From JBBDWZ01 sp050732575 (GTDB lineage Bacteria > Gemmatimonadota > Gemmatimonadetes > Longimicrobiales > RSA9), in assembly GCA_050732575.1 (NCBI GenBank), contig JBOHRF010000180.1, forward strand, positions 1 to 9,765: a DNA stretch of 9,765 nucleotides. Direction: 5' to 3'. The notes under the pieces were generated by a model. It did no database searches. It was not told the origin of the DNA and saw only the letters and a list, made by a program, of their open reading frames with translations. The position numbers were made by a program, and so were the translations under genes. This document shows positions 1 to 6,218 of the stretch, piece after piece; positions within the stretch are counted from its first letter, which is position 1; the number at the start of each line of letters is the position of its first letter.

Positions 1-1486
1 TCCACACCGTGCCCAGCTTCATTCCGCTGCCACCGCCCAGCTGGCGAATGTCTCCTTGCACCTGGCGGCCAGTGGCACGCAATGCGGGAATGACTCCGAT
101 GACGGCAGCCGCGACCACCACGAGGAGGAGCGTGTAGAACACCGTGACAGGCTGCAGGCTGAGATCTGTCCAGAAGGGTTGACCACCGTACTCCTGGTTC
201 AGAATGCCGTCGCCTGTGCGCAGGCCGTACTGCATGAGGGGCAGTCCGAGCAGTGCGGGCACGAGCGCAAGCACCAACGCTTCGAGGAACAGCTGAACGA
301 CAATCCGCGTGCGGCTCGCGCCCAGTGCAGTACGAATAGCGATCTCGCCGCGCCGGCTGGCGGTCCGCGCATACACCAGGATCGCGATGTTCATCGCCAC
401 GACGAACAAGACCAGGCTCAACATCAACTGGACCTGGACGATCACCATGGGGCCCATGCCCTGGATATCGATCATCATGGCCGTGTACGGCCACACCTTG
501 GGGCGAAGCTGCTCGTTCGTGAGCGGGAACTGCGCGGACATCCGCTGACCGATGACGCTCAGCTCCGCCTGTGCGCTGACCATCGTCGCACCTGGGGCAA
601 GACGACCGAAGATGAAAAGGTCGGGACCTTCGCCGCGTGCGATCTTCAACGGGTCGAGCCGGAAGGGCACCCAGTACTGATGATTCATCGGAAAGCCATA
701 GCCTTCGGGCATCACGCCGACGATCGTGTACACCTGGCGGCCCAGCCGAACTGTGCGCCCTACCACGTTGCGGTCCTGCTCGAACCGATCGCGCCATGCG
801 TCGTAGCCGATCACCAGCACGTCGGCGGCGCCTTCCCGCTCGTCTGCTTCCGTGAGGTAGCGTCCCATCGTTGGCGCTACGCGCGCCAGGTGAAACGCGC
901 CCACCGTCATCGACGCGATGTTCACAGGCGGCCAGGGCGTCGTGCCGATGAACAGCGCAGCCTGGTATTCGTGGAACGCGCTGATCTCGACCACCGATTT
1001 CATCTCGCTCCTCCAGAGGATGAAATCGTGCAGTGACCGCTGCTCTTCGTTGTTGACCTTAGTGTCCCAGTTCTCCAGGCCAACGATGCGATCGGCCTCG
1101 GGCAGCGGCAGCTTCGGGTAGATGTTGCTGTAGAGGAAGGTAAAAATGCCGGACATGAACGCGGTCGCGACCATGATGCCGAGGCCGGAAACGAGTGTGA
1201 AGCCTGGATTCTTGAATAGCAGACGCAGACCCAGCTTCAAGTCGAGCACCGTGCCCTTCAGCCAGGCAAAATCACGGCCGCTGCGCAGCTCTTGCTGATA
1301 CCTCTCAACGCCGCCAAATGCGACGGCCGCGCGCCGCCGCGCTTCCGCCGGCGCCAGCCCCTCTTCGCGCGTGAGCCGTTCGACTTCCATTTCCAGGTGA
1401 AAGCCAAACTCCCGCTCCATTCGACTGTCCGCCGAACGACCGCTCAGCAGACGCACGCGCGCACGCACACCATCAAACCAGCTCAT
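1..1486 (-). CDS. ADOP-family ABC transporter permease (MacB/FtsX-like), 3' end outside window
   Basis: The frame is open for 495 codons from ATG at 1486 to the window edge. Residues ~5-65 match the permease prefix domain (FGFHLEMEVERLTREEGL, then RRRAAVAFGGVERY), the hallmark of acidobacterial duplicated orphan permeases. A linker (LKLGLRLLFKNPGFT) leads to a first membrane segment at ~94-117. A MacB-type periplasmic domain follows (GRTVRLGRQVYTIVGVMPEGY, WVPFRL). Then comes the first FtsX-like membrane block, with the diagnostic SRRGEIAIRTALGASRTRIV between two hydrophobic stretches. ADOPs usually have about 800 residues with a second FtsX block, so roughly 40% is missing here. GAGGACGAGG lies directly upstream of the ATG. 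The gene starts 12 bases after the PadR stop, so the two are probably cotranscribed. Such permeases lack a fused ATPase; the substrate cannot be predicted. Confidence 0.93.
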   Translation of the reverse strand, partial: MSWFDGVRARVRLLSGRSADSRMEREFGFHLEMEVERLTREEGLAPAEARRRAAVAFGGVERYQQELRSGRDFAWLKGTVLDLKLGLRLLFKNPGFTLVSGLGIMVATAFMSGIFTFLYSNIYPKLPLPEADRIVGLENWDTKVNNEEQRSLHDFILWRSEMKSVVEISAFHEYQAALFIGTTPWPPVNIASMTVGAFHLARVAPTMGRYLTEADEREGAADVLVIGYDAWRDRFEQDRNVVGRTVRLGRQVYTIVGVMPEGYGFPMNHQYWVPFRLDPLKIARGEGPDLFIFGRLAPGATMVSAQAELSVIGQRMSAQFPLTNEQLRPKVWPYTAMMIDIQGMGPMVIVQVQLMLSLVLFVVAMNIAILVYARTASRRGEIAIRTALGASRTRIVVQLFLEALVLALVPALLGLPLMQYGLRTGDGILNQEYGGQPFWTDLSLQPVTVFYTLLLVVVAAAVIGVIPALRATGRQVQGDIRQLGGGSGMKLGTVW

Positions 1487-1498
1487 CCTCGTCCTCGA

Positions 1499-1834
1499 TC
1501 AGGAAGTGCGCAGAACCGCGTTGAGCGCGGCCGAGAAGCGCTCCCAGCTCTCCAGCTCGGCCCCCAGCGCGCGCTTGCCCGACGCGGTCAGCCGGTAGTA
1601 ACGCGCCTGCCGGTTGTTGTCCGTCGTGCTCCATTCGCTCACGACCAGTCCAGCATTCTCCAGGCGTTGCAGCGCCGGATACAGCGAGCCCACGTTCGCC
1701 TCCAGCACGCCTTGCGAGATCTGCTGGATTCGCTGGCTGATGCCCCAACCGTGCATGGGCTGCAGGGAAAGTGTCTTGAGGACCAGCACATCGATCGACC
1801 CGCGTAATGCGTCGGTGTGTTGTCGGTGGCTCAC
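1499..1834 (-). CDS. PadR-family transcriptional regulator
   Basis: A 111-residue winged-helix regulator. The PadR core is clear: RGSIDVLVLKTLSLQPMHGW at ~11-30, GISQRIQQIS, then EANVGSLYPALQRLENAGLV (recognition helix and wing, ~45-64) and NNRQARYYRLTASGKRAL. The short C-terminal helix ELESWERFSAALNAVL is the dimer arm of the small PadR subclass usually paired with ADOP permeases. The frame is open up to 1891, but I chose GTG at 1834: AAGGAAG lies 6 bases upstream, the product then has normal family length, and the upstream ATG sits inside a palindrome that looks like an operator. It is probably an autorepressor that also controls the permease 12 bases downstream. The inducing ligand is unknown. 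Confidence 0.92.
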   Translation of the reverse strand: MSHRQHTDALRGSIDVLVLKTLSLQPMHGWGISQRIQQISQGVLEANVGSLYPALQRLENAGLVVSEWSTTDNNRQARYYRLTASGKRALGAELESWERFSAALNAVLRTS

Positions 1835-1878
1835 GAGCGGCTTCCTTCTGTTGTCTATAGAAGCATGGCACTGCGCTC

Positions 1879-1894
1879 CTATTGCTGTCAATAG
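1879..1894. promoter_or_regulatory. Perfect palindrome upstream of padR, candidate operator
   Basis: CTATTG-ACAG-CAATAG is a perfect 6+6 inverted repeat centred about 52 bases upstream of the padR GTG. On the minus strand it contains a TTGACA hexamer, and TATAGA follows 26 bases later, too far apart for a standard sigma-70 promoter. PadR proteins bind inverted repeats near their own promoters, so this could be the autoregulatory site. This is inference; the site does not match the classical ATGT-N8-ACAT PadR consensus. Confidence 0.35.
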
Positions 1895-1993
1895 GAATGG
1901 GACGGCGGTCCGGCAGACGGCAGCGATCGATACTACTCGTCGCGCGAACTCGATCGTATGCGTCTCCGCATCATGGAACTGGCCGGCAAGTAA
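1895..1993 (+). pseudogene. Orphan coding-like 3' end of an unknown gene
   Basis: A short plus-strand frame runs from a TAG at 1892-1894 to TAA at 1991-1993. It ends in a peptide that reads like a real C-terminus (DRYYSSRELDRMRLRIMEL, then AGK). Third codon positions are mostly G or C, as in the true genes of this window. The frame has no start of its own, because the in-frame TAG precedes it. It may be the tail of a gene cut off when the padR region was joined here. I do not recognise the family. It could also be chance in GC-rich DNA, since it is only 32 codons long. Confidence 0.25.
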
Positions 1994-2091
1994 GAATTAC
2001 GGGTCAAACGGTGGGGTTTTCGACCTCCAATATGAACGGCTTCACGACATTCACGCCACTGCTCCACCGTACAGCATCCAGCGCGACCGTG

Positions 2092-2718
2092 TTACTGGTA
2101 ATCCCACTGTACAACGCAGAACGAATCCAGAGGCAAGCGCGGGTCGCCCAGGAATAGAGCAGAGCGCAGCCACTCTTCCTGATCTTTGCTCACAAGGTCT
2201 GTAGACCTGGGAGCGAAGCGTTTGCATTCGACGAAGGCAAACTCGGAGGCACGCCAGGCAAACGTGTCCCAGCAGCCCTTGTATCGGCGCGGCCTGTTGA
2301 AACCCGCGATCCGGGCGACGAGCTGCCGCGGTTCATTCTCCTGGATTGGACGCGTTCGCTGCTCGTCACGAGGGACATCCTGCCAGTCCGTCAGATATTT
2401 CCAGACCTCTTTACCGCCACCCTGAGTGTTGACCCACCGACCATCCCAGCCGTCGTTCTGTAACAGCCGCAGCACGGCCAGTTCGGCAAAAAGATGCTCG
2501 CCATTCAGGTCGATCATGGCTGCCGATTTCCTGCCGAGATCGTCGACGAAGGGCTTGCCTCGCCACATCGGGAAACGCATGAAGACAGCTGGAACATCGT
2601 GTATGACACGTCCGCCCGGGAATCTGATTGGCAGCTTGAGCTCAACGCGGAACTCACGCTCTACATAGGGACGGAACGCTGAAGTCCATCCGGGCGCGAC
2701 GTGGTCAGATGTGGTCAC
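2092..2718 (-). CDS. PD-(D/E)XK (VRR-NUC-like) nuclease-fold protein, start uncertain
   Basis: About 208 residues from GTG at 2718. The C-terminal part has a restriction-endonuclease-fold signature: GCWDTFAW (Asp ~151), then FAFVECKRFAP with the E-x-K pair at ~164/166, then QEEWLRSALFLG with a Gln and Trp at ~180-183. D, ExK and Q-x2-W in this order are typical of VRR-NUC-like domains, which act on DNA. The N-terminal half (VPAVFMRFPMWRGKPFVD, FAELAVLRLLQNDGWDGRWV) recalls hypothetical proteins with the same C-terminal domain. The frame stays open to 2901 but then overlaps the esterase gene, so the start must lie downstream of 2762. The GTG has no clear ribosome site. An ATG at 2749 in another frame gives a plausible N-terminus that could join this one after a 10-base duplication (2701-2720). 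Activity is not shown; stand-alone function or a defence role is open. Confidence 0.65.
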   Translation of the reverse strand: MTTSDHVAPGWTSAFRPYVEREFRVELKLPIRFPGGRVIHDVPAVFMRFPMWRGKPFVDDLGRKSAAMIDLNGEHLFAELAVLRLLQNDGWDGRWVNTQGGGKEVWKYLTDWQDVPRDEQRTRPIQENEPRQLVARIAGFNRPRRYKGCWDTFAWRASEFAFVECKRFAPRSTDLVSKDQEEWLRSALFLGDPRLPLDSFCVVQWDYQ

Positions 2719-2720
2719 GG
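2701..2720. repeat. 10-base imperfect tandem duplication at the nuclease-like gene 5' end
   Basis: GTGGTCAGAT is followed directly by GTGGTCACGG, giving a 7-base exact direct repeat with a 10-base period. Ten bases is one more than a multiple of three, so a duplication here shifts the frame. Removing one unit would join the peptide MPMFTVYRLSR (from ATG at 2749) to DHVAPGWTS in the frame of the nuclease-like gene. Confidence 0.45.
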
Positions 2721-2761
2721 GATAAGCGGTAGACGGTAAACATCGGCATGACGCGACCCGG

Positions 2762-3841
2762 TCACTCGCACGTCTGAGTCGCGCACAGCCGCTGGTTGAA
2801 GAACGGCATGACGCTATTCTGGAAGCGAACTCCCATCGCGCTCGTGTGTGTGCCGCTATACACCTCGAACGTATGGGCGAGGCCGTAGCGATCCAGGGCA
2901 TCGTGCAATGTTCCCGCGTCCACGCGCAGGCCGTCCTGATCGCCTACATCGATGGCGATGCCGTTGTACTGCCTCAGGTTGCCGATGTACTGATCCAGGA
3001 ATGTCAGCGGCGCATTGGCCGCCCAGCGCGCCAGCACATTCTGCTGGCTCAGCGAATCCCCGTAGGGAAGGTCGACGTAGAGCGGCGGGTTCTTCGGATT
3101 GGGGGACCACGCTGCCGCTCCTGCAAGCAGAGAGCGCAGCGTTCCCGGCAGCCGGGCCGCATCCGCAGCCGTCGTGACTTCGGCCAGCGCCTTCGCGTTT
3201 TCCGGAGTGAGCGGACGCGCGCGCCGCGGTGAAAGGCAACATGGACTCATGATGTAGAGGCTGCCGAATACATCCGGATGTTTCATGCCAATGCGCGTTG
3301 CGCCGTAGCCGCCCATGGAATGCCCGACCAGACCTCGGCTCTTGCGAGCGGCAATTGTGCGGTAGTGGCTGTCGATGTAGGCGACGACGTCGAGTGCAAT
3401 GTACCGCTCGAAATCACCCGTCGTGGCCGAGCTCGAGTACATTGAACCGTTGTGCAGCGTCTTCGAGTCCGGCACCACGACGATCATTTCCTTCGCGCCG
3501 AGAGCAAAGGCACCCTCTATGGTCTGCGGCACATGGATCTCCTTCGACCACTGCTCCGCGCCGACCGAGTAGCCGTGCAGCGCGTACACCACGGGATAAC
3601 GGCGATTCCGCTCCGTCTGATAGCTCGGCGGCAGGTACACGATGACGTCCCGGTCTACCGCATCACCTTCGAGATTACCTTCCAGTGCTGTCCCATGGAT
3701 CTTGATGCGTTCCGCCGTCACGGGCCTGGCGCCCGGCACCAGAGGCGGCATTTCCGTTCGCACCTGCGCGTGCACCGGAGCGGCGAGAGCCAGCACGAGC
3801 GGCACGGTCGCGGCGAGCAGAAGCACTTTCGCTGGCATCAT
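2762..3841 (-). CDS. Secreted esterase, alpha/beta-hydrolase of the putative esterase (esterase D) family
   Basis: A 359-residue protein with a signal peptide (KVLLLAATVPLVLALAAPVHA, likely cleaved before Gln26), so it is exported. The hydrolase core has YPVVYALHGY (~82-91, oxyanion region), the nucleophile elbow GHSMGG with Ser175, an acidic loop DVGDQDGL with Asp301 or Asp303 as candidate, and a late His332 in SGTHTSAMGVRF. These make a complete Ser-Asp-His triad in the expected order for PF00756-type esterases (esterase D, feruloyl esterases, mycolyltransferase relatives). The insert with two adjacent Cys (MSPCC, ~198-202) is notable. Start: ATG at 3841 with CGGAGA seven bases upstream; a second ATG follows immediately. 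The nuclease-like gene follows on the same strand within about 45 bases but has no obvious functional link. The substrate is unknown. Confidence 0.9.
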   Translation of the reverse strand: MMPAKVLLLAATVPLVLALAAPVHAQVRTEMPPLVPGARPVTAERIKIHGTALEGNLEGDAVDRDVIVYLPPSYQTERNRRYPVVYALHGYSVGAEQWSKEIHVPQTIEGAFALGAKEMIVVVPDSKTLHNGSMYSSSATTGDFERYIALDVVAYIDSHYRTIAARKSRGLVGHSMGGYGATRIGMKHPDVFGSLYIMSPCCLSPRRARPLTPENAKALAEVTTAADAARLPGTLRSLLAGAAAWSPNPKNPPLYVDLPYGDSLSQQNVLARWAANAPLTFLDQYIGNLRQYNGIAIDVGDQDGLRVDAGTLHDALDRYGLAHTFEVYSGTHTSAMGVRFQNSVMPFFNQRLCATQTCE

Positions 3842-3859
3842 GGCCGTCTCCGAGTCTTT

Positions 3860-3871
3860 GGCGTTAACGCC
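3860..3871. promoter_or_regulatory. Perfect 12-base palindrome upstream of the esterase
   Basis: GGCGTTAACGCC is self-complementary and ends 18 bases before the esterase ATG. Its position would suit an operator or a 5' UTR hairpin. It has no loop, so a dimeric regulator site is the likelier reading. No regulator gene stands next to it. Short palindromes also arise by chance. Confidence 0.2.
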
Positions 3872-4229
3872 ATTCCGGCGTGGGCGACCGGAGCGTTGCG
3901 GTGCAAACGCGATCGCAAGCTACCCAACAAACGCTGCAGCGCAACGTTGCCCATGTCAGGAACCTTGCGCGAGCACCACCCTTAATGTCCCGGTCAAGCG
4001 AGAAACGCAGCCAGTATCGGCAGCAGCAAATCAACGCGGTTCGTCAGATTGAAGTGATGGTTCCGGGCCGTCGACCTATGCATCGATATCAGCACTGGTC
4101 AACGGCGCCGCGTCCACGCACGGGATTTCCGCGCGCCGGGCGGCCGTGACCGATCCGATCGAGTCGCTCCGGGCAGAGCATTTAGTACAATGGAGGACAG
4201 CCGTCCTTAGTAAGGCCGTTAGGACGGAT
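3872..4229. other. Stretch without a convincing gene
   Basis: About 360 bases between the esterase and the 63-residue gene. Several frames are open here, as expected in GC-rich DNA, but none has a good ribosome site, family motif or coding-like composition over a useful length. A 29-codon minus-strand frame (3994-4083, ending LLLPILAAFLA) and an 89-codon plus-strand frame (3880-4149) are the best candidates, and I support neither. The right end holds the hairpins described at 4194-4227. It may be degraded gene sequence plus the esterase promoter, but I see no clear -35/-10 pair. Confidence 0.5.
4194..4227 (-). terminator. Competing hairpins just after the 63-residue gene
   Basis: Two bases beyond the stop at 4230, the minus strand carries CCGTCCT (4227-4221), a 13-base loop, then AGGACGG (4207-4201). 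The AGGAC part can instead pair with GTCCT at 4198-4194 across a four-base loop, so the two hairpins are mutually exclusive. No T-tract follows, so a classical intrinsic terminator is doubtful. It may be a weak terminator or a 3' stabilising structure. Confidence 0.3.
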
Positions 4230-4421
4230 CTACGCCAGGGCCTGAAGTGCCCGCTCAATCTCCTGGTAAGCTTCCGGACTTGCTTCTCGATCCAACAGCT
4301 CGAGCGCTCGTTTTAGGTGCTGCCGGGCCTTTGCCGTGCGAGCTTCTGTAGAAGCCGTCACGGCGGCCTGATTCTGCGCCTCGTTGGTCCGCTGGCGCGC
4401 GTGATACTCCTCAAGGCTCAT
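4230..4421 (-). CDS. Small helical protein of unknown function, 63 residues
   Basis: ATG at 4421 is preceded by AGGAG nine bases upstream, and the frame closes with TAG at 4230. The product is soluble and looks wholly alpha-helical: MSLEEYHARQRTNEAQNQ, an Ala/Thr-rich middle, then RQHLKRALELLDRE and YQEIERALQALA with amphipathic heptad-like spacing. Two helices joined at SPEAYQE suggest a small helical hairpin, resembling a TPR-like or coiled-coil pair. It has no membrane segment, cysteines or known catalytic motif. I do not recognise the family. It follows the remnant ending at 4449 by 27 bases on the same strand and may once have been transcribed with that gene. Composition and ribosome site argue that it is real. 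Confidence 0.7.
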   Translation of the reverse strand: MSLEEYHARQRTNEAQNQAAVTASTEARTAKARQHLKRALELLDREASPEAYQEIERALQALA

Positions 4422-4448
4422 CGCTGCTATCTCCTATCCTTCTGCTAC

Positions 4449-4617
4449 TCAGGTCGTATAACGAAATAGCACGTCGAGCGGGTGCGCCGTTGACCACAAC
4501 CCGCGCGCCATGGCTGATGTATCGGGGCGCAAGAAATATTCGCGAGCCCGGCGCACGATCGCGCGAACATCGACATCAGTCGTGTCAACGCCCGTGGCGA
4601 TGGTGAGTTTAGCGGGC
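4449..4617 (-). pseudogene. 3' remnant of an unknown gene, 5' part lost
   Basis: A minus-strand frame ends at TGA 4451-4449 and reads like a genuine C-terminus: KLTIATGVDTTDVDVRAIV, then AREYFLRPDTSAMARGLW and STAHPLDVLFRYTT. Charged, aromatic and hydrophobic residues alternate as in a folded protein, and third positions are GC-rich. There is no usable start: upstream the frame crosses into antisense of the amidohydrolase remnant and reaches a TGA near 4655. The coding character therefore stops at about 4617. I do not recognise the family. It is best read as the tail of a gene whose front was deleted at the same point where the oppositely oriented amidohydrolase begins. Confidence 0.45.
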
Positions 4618-4923
4618 GGTTGCTGAACACGGGTGTTGTGCCGGGATTTTCAGCTCACGACGAAATGGCGGATCTCGTAACGGCCGGACTCACACCATCC
4701 AGGCGTTGCGCGCTGCCAGCGCGAACGCGGCGGATTTTCTCGGTAATCCCGGTGACCGCGGCATCATTGCCGTTGGACAGAAGGCTGATCTTGTTCTGCT
4801 CGATGGCAATCCCTCAGTGATATCGCGCATAGCCGACGCATTGCGGGTGTGCTGGTGCGCGGCCAGTGGCTGTCCAGCGCGGCGATCACGAACCTGCTCC
4901 GGGAACTCTCAGCGACACCATAA
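4618..4923 (+). pseudogene. C-terminal remnant of an imidazolonepropionase-like amidohydrolase, two frameshifts
   Basis: Three consecutive frames together give the C-terminus of a metal-dependent amidohydrolase: LNTGVVPGFSAHDEMADLV-TAGLTP, then IQALRAASANAADFLG and GIIAVGQKADLVLLDGNP, then SDIAHSRRIAGVLVRGQWL ending at TAA 4921-4923. Known family features are the PGFS-HDE loop, LTP-QALRAAT-N-A-FLG helix, GTI-GK-ADLVLLD-NP strand and the final VxxxG. One base is missing between 4696 and 4697, and another near 4813 in a C run. The N-terminal barrel with the metal-binding HxH, and the GTD motif that normally precedes this stretch, are absent. Homology starts abruptly at about 4618. Without the metal site the product cannot be an active enzyme. 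Confidence 0.8.
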
Positions 4924-4933
4924 AAAGCGCGGC

Positions 4934-5581
4934 CTATGTTCTGGCCATGACGTAATGCCCGGCTTTCGCACTCGGGACGAACTCCGTGCATCGGTAGCCG
5001 AGCGCGGAAAGATCAAGGCTCGCCAGCAGGTGTTCGCCGGAGCCGAGCAGAATGGGCGACACTGCCAGGTGCATTTCATCAACCAGCCTGGCCTGCAGGT
5101 ACTCGCGAATGGTGGCGGCACCGCCCAGGAGTCGAATGTCCTGATCACGGGCCGCGGCCTGCGCTCGCTCCAGCGTCGCGTGGATGCCGTCGTTGACAAA
5201 ATCGAAGACGGTCCCGCCTTCCATCTCCTGTGGTGGCCGCTTGTGATGCGTGAGCACGAAGACAGGCGTGTGATACGGCGGATTCGCCCCCCACCAGCCG
5301 CGCCACGAATCGTCGGGCCAGGCACCGCGGATCGGGCCAAACATGTTGCGGCCCATGATCCAGGCGCCCACACCAGTCATACTGCGAGCCGCAAAAACCT
5401 CGTCGATGTCGGTGTCGCCACCCGCGCCGTCACCGCGCGTAGCTTTGAACGTGGGTGTGTGCACCAGCCAGTCATGCAGCTCTTCGCCGCCGACACCGAG
5501 CGGATTCTCCATCGACTGATCCGGGCCTGCGCCGTATCCGTCGAGTGAGATCGAGTAGCCACTCACAACAAGTCGCGCCAA
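4934..5581 (-). CDS. RibD C-terminal/dihydrofolate-reductase-like family protein
   Basis: A 215-residue single-domain protein of the RibD_C/DHFR-like fold (YwjB/YyaP type). It begins with RLVVSGYSISLDGYGAGPDQ, followed by GAWIMGRNMFGPIRG at ~72-86, PPYHTPVFVLTHH at ~101-113, GGTVFDFVNDGI at ~122-133, and the nucleotide-binding stretch LLGGAATIREYLQARLVDEM at ~151-170, then PILLGSGEHLL. All landmarks are present at normal length, so it is probably intact and uses NADPH. The physiological substrate of these stand-alone paralogues is mostly unknown; the fold relates to riboflavin and folate reductases. The start is TTG at 5581: AGGAG lies eight bases upstream (5590-5594) and the N-terminus then matches the family. 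It ends about ten bases from the amidohydrolase remnant, tail to tail. Confidence 0.9.
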   Translation of the reverse strand: MARLVVSGYSISLDGYGAGPDQSMENPLGVGGEELHDWLVHTPTFKATRGDGAGGDTDIDEVFAARSMTGVGAWIMGRNMFGPIRGAWPDDSWRGWWGANPPYHTPVFVLTHHKRPPQEMEGGTVFDFVNDGIHATLERAQAAARDQDIRLLGGAATIREYLQARLVDEMHLAVSPILLGSGEHLLASLDLSALGYRCTEFVPSAKAGHYVMART

Positions 5582-5632
5582 TGTCCGATCTCCTGAGTCA
5601 AAGAGTGGAGTCGTTGCGTGGTTGCGCCGGCA

Positions 5633-6049
5633 TCACCGGAGCGCCTGCTCTGTCAGGTGCAGGACACGTTCCGCTTTCTCGAGCAGTCCTCGATAGGCAT
5701 TTGCCACGTCACGCTCGGCAAAGTATCGCAATGCAACATGCTCGCGGAATTTCGGGTCTGCGAGCAATTGTCGGTTGAACCGGACGTCGGCCCCAGCACG
5801 TTGCGCGACACTCGAGATGAACGATTGCAGCCGAGTCACGTTCTGCTGAAAGTCCGAGCGCAAGGCGTGCAGATGTGCGGTTACCGTCCGCGCTTCTGCT
5901 CGCTGGTCCCACCAGGCATCCAGCGCAAACGCGAGGAGAATGCTGGACATGACGACCAGCCCGTCAACGAGGGCCCGACTCAAACGTGTCTGTCGATCAC
6001 TCACGAGTTGATACCGATCGTTGGAGACTACGGAGAGCGTTGAGCGCAA
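5633..6049 (-). CDS. Small single-pass membrane protein of unknown function
   Basis: Up to 138 residues. One membrane helix (RALVDGLVVMSSILLAFALD, ~25-44) is followed directly by AWWDQRAEARTVTAHLHAL and RSDFQQNVTRLQSF, a soluble helical part. The pattern of a helix, then DAWWD-R-E, then LxxLxxDFxxN recalls bacterial hypothetical membrane proteins of about 200-260 residues such as the DUF6090-like group. This copy would lack a middle section; that comparison is from memory. The first start is TTG at 6049 and an alternative is GTG at 6004. Neither has a good ribosome site, so the N-terminus is uncertain. It lies 51 bases upstream of the reductase gene on the same strand, but that gene has its own strong ribosome site. 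No function can be inferred. Confidence 0.6.
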   Translation of the reverse strand: MRSTLSVVSNDRYQLVSDRQTRLSRALVDGLVVMSSILLAFALDAWWDQRAEARTVTAHLHALRSDFQQNVTRLQSFISSVAQRAGADVRFNRQLLADPKFREHVALRYFAERDVANAYRGLLEKAERVLHLTEQALR

Positions 6050-6131
6050 CTAGACTAACTCGCGTGCGCGTTTTGGCAATATCATTCCATTGTGCGACTC
6101 GCATCGCACCGAAGATGTAAGTCTGGCCGTG

Positions 6132-6218
6132 TCAACTTGCAGAGTCGGGCAGAAAGACATCCGTCACTTCATAGAAGCCTGGATCGAACCGCGCAATTCG
6201 AACCCACAATCCCCGAGG
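6132..6218 (-). pseudogene. Orphan coding-like 3' end overlapping the nucleotidyltransferase tail
   Basis: In a frame different from the nucleotidyltransferase, the minus strand reads RGLWVRIARFDPGFYEVTDV, then FLPDSAS and TGA at 6134-6132. The peptide is dense in aromatic and acidic residues and looks like a true C-terminus. The switch from nucleotidyltransferase-like to this frame falls near SSGIVG, exactly where the nucleotidyltransferase loses family similarity. It may mark a deletion that joined two genes. I do not recognise the family, and at under 30 codons chance remains possible. Confidence 0.25.

Noticed and set aside
56..1036. 326-codon open frame on the plus strand
   Set aside because: It is antisense to the ADOP permease; its composition is rich in His, Arg and Asp with no domain, while the minus strand reads a clear permease.
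1835..1891. Longer padR product from ATG at 1891
   Set aside because: It would begin inside the perfect palindrome, adds 19 residues unlike the family, and the GTG at 1834 has a better ribosome site.
1854..1891. TTGACA and TATAGA as a sigma-70 promoter for padR
   Set aside because: The two hexamers are 26 bases apart, well outside the usual 16-18.
2719..2901. N-terminal extension of the nuclease-like frame into the esterase
   Set aside because: The extension overlaps the esterase 3' end in another frame, has Arg/Ser/Cys-rich shadow composition, and no ribosome site.
3838..3954. 38-codon minus-strand frame ending at the esterase ATG, possible leader peptide
   Set aside because: It overlaps the start as ATGA but has no ribosome site and no leader-like features, and is short enough to be chance.
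3880..4149. 89-codon plus-strand frame rich in Arg and Gln
   Set aside because: No ribosome site, no recognisable motif, and composition typical of GC-rich noncoding frames.
4706..5548. 280-codon plus-strand frame
   Set aside because: Only its first ~45 codons are amidohydrolase remnant; the rest is antisense to the intact reductase gene.
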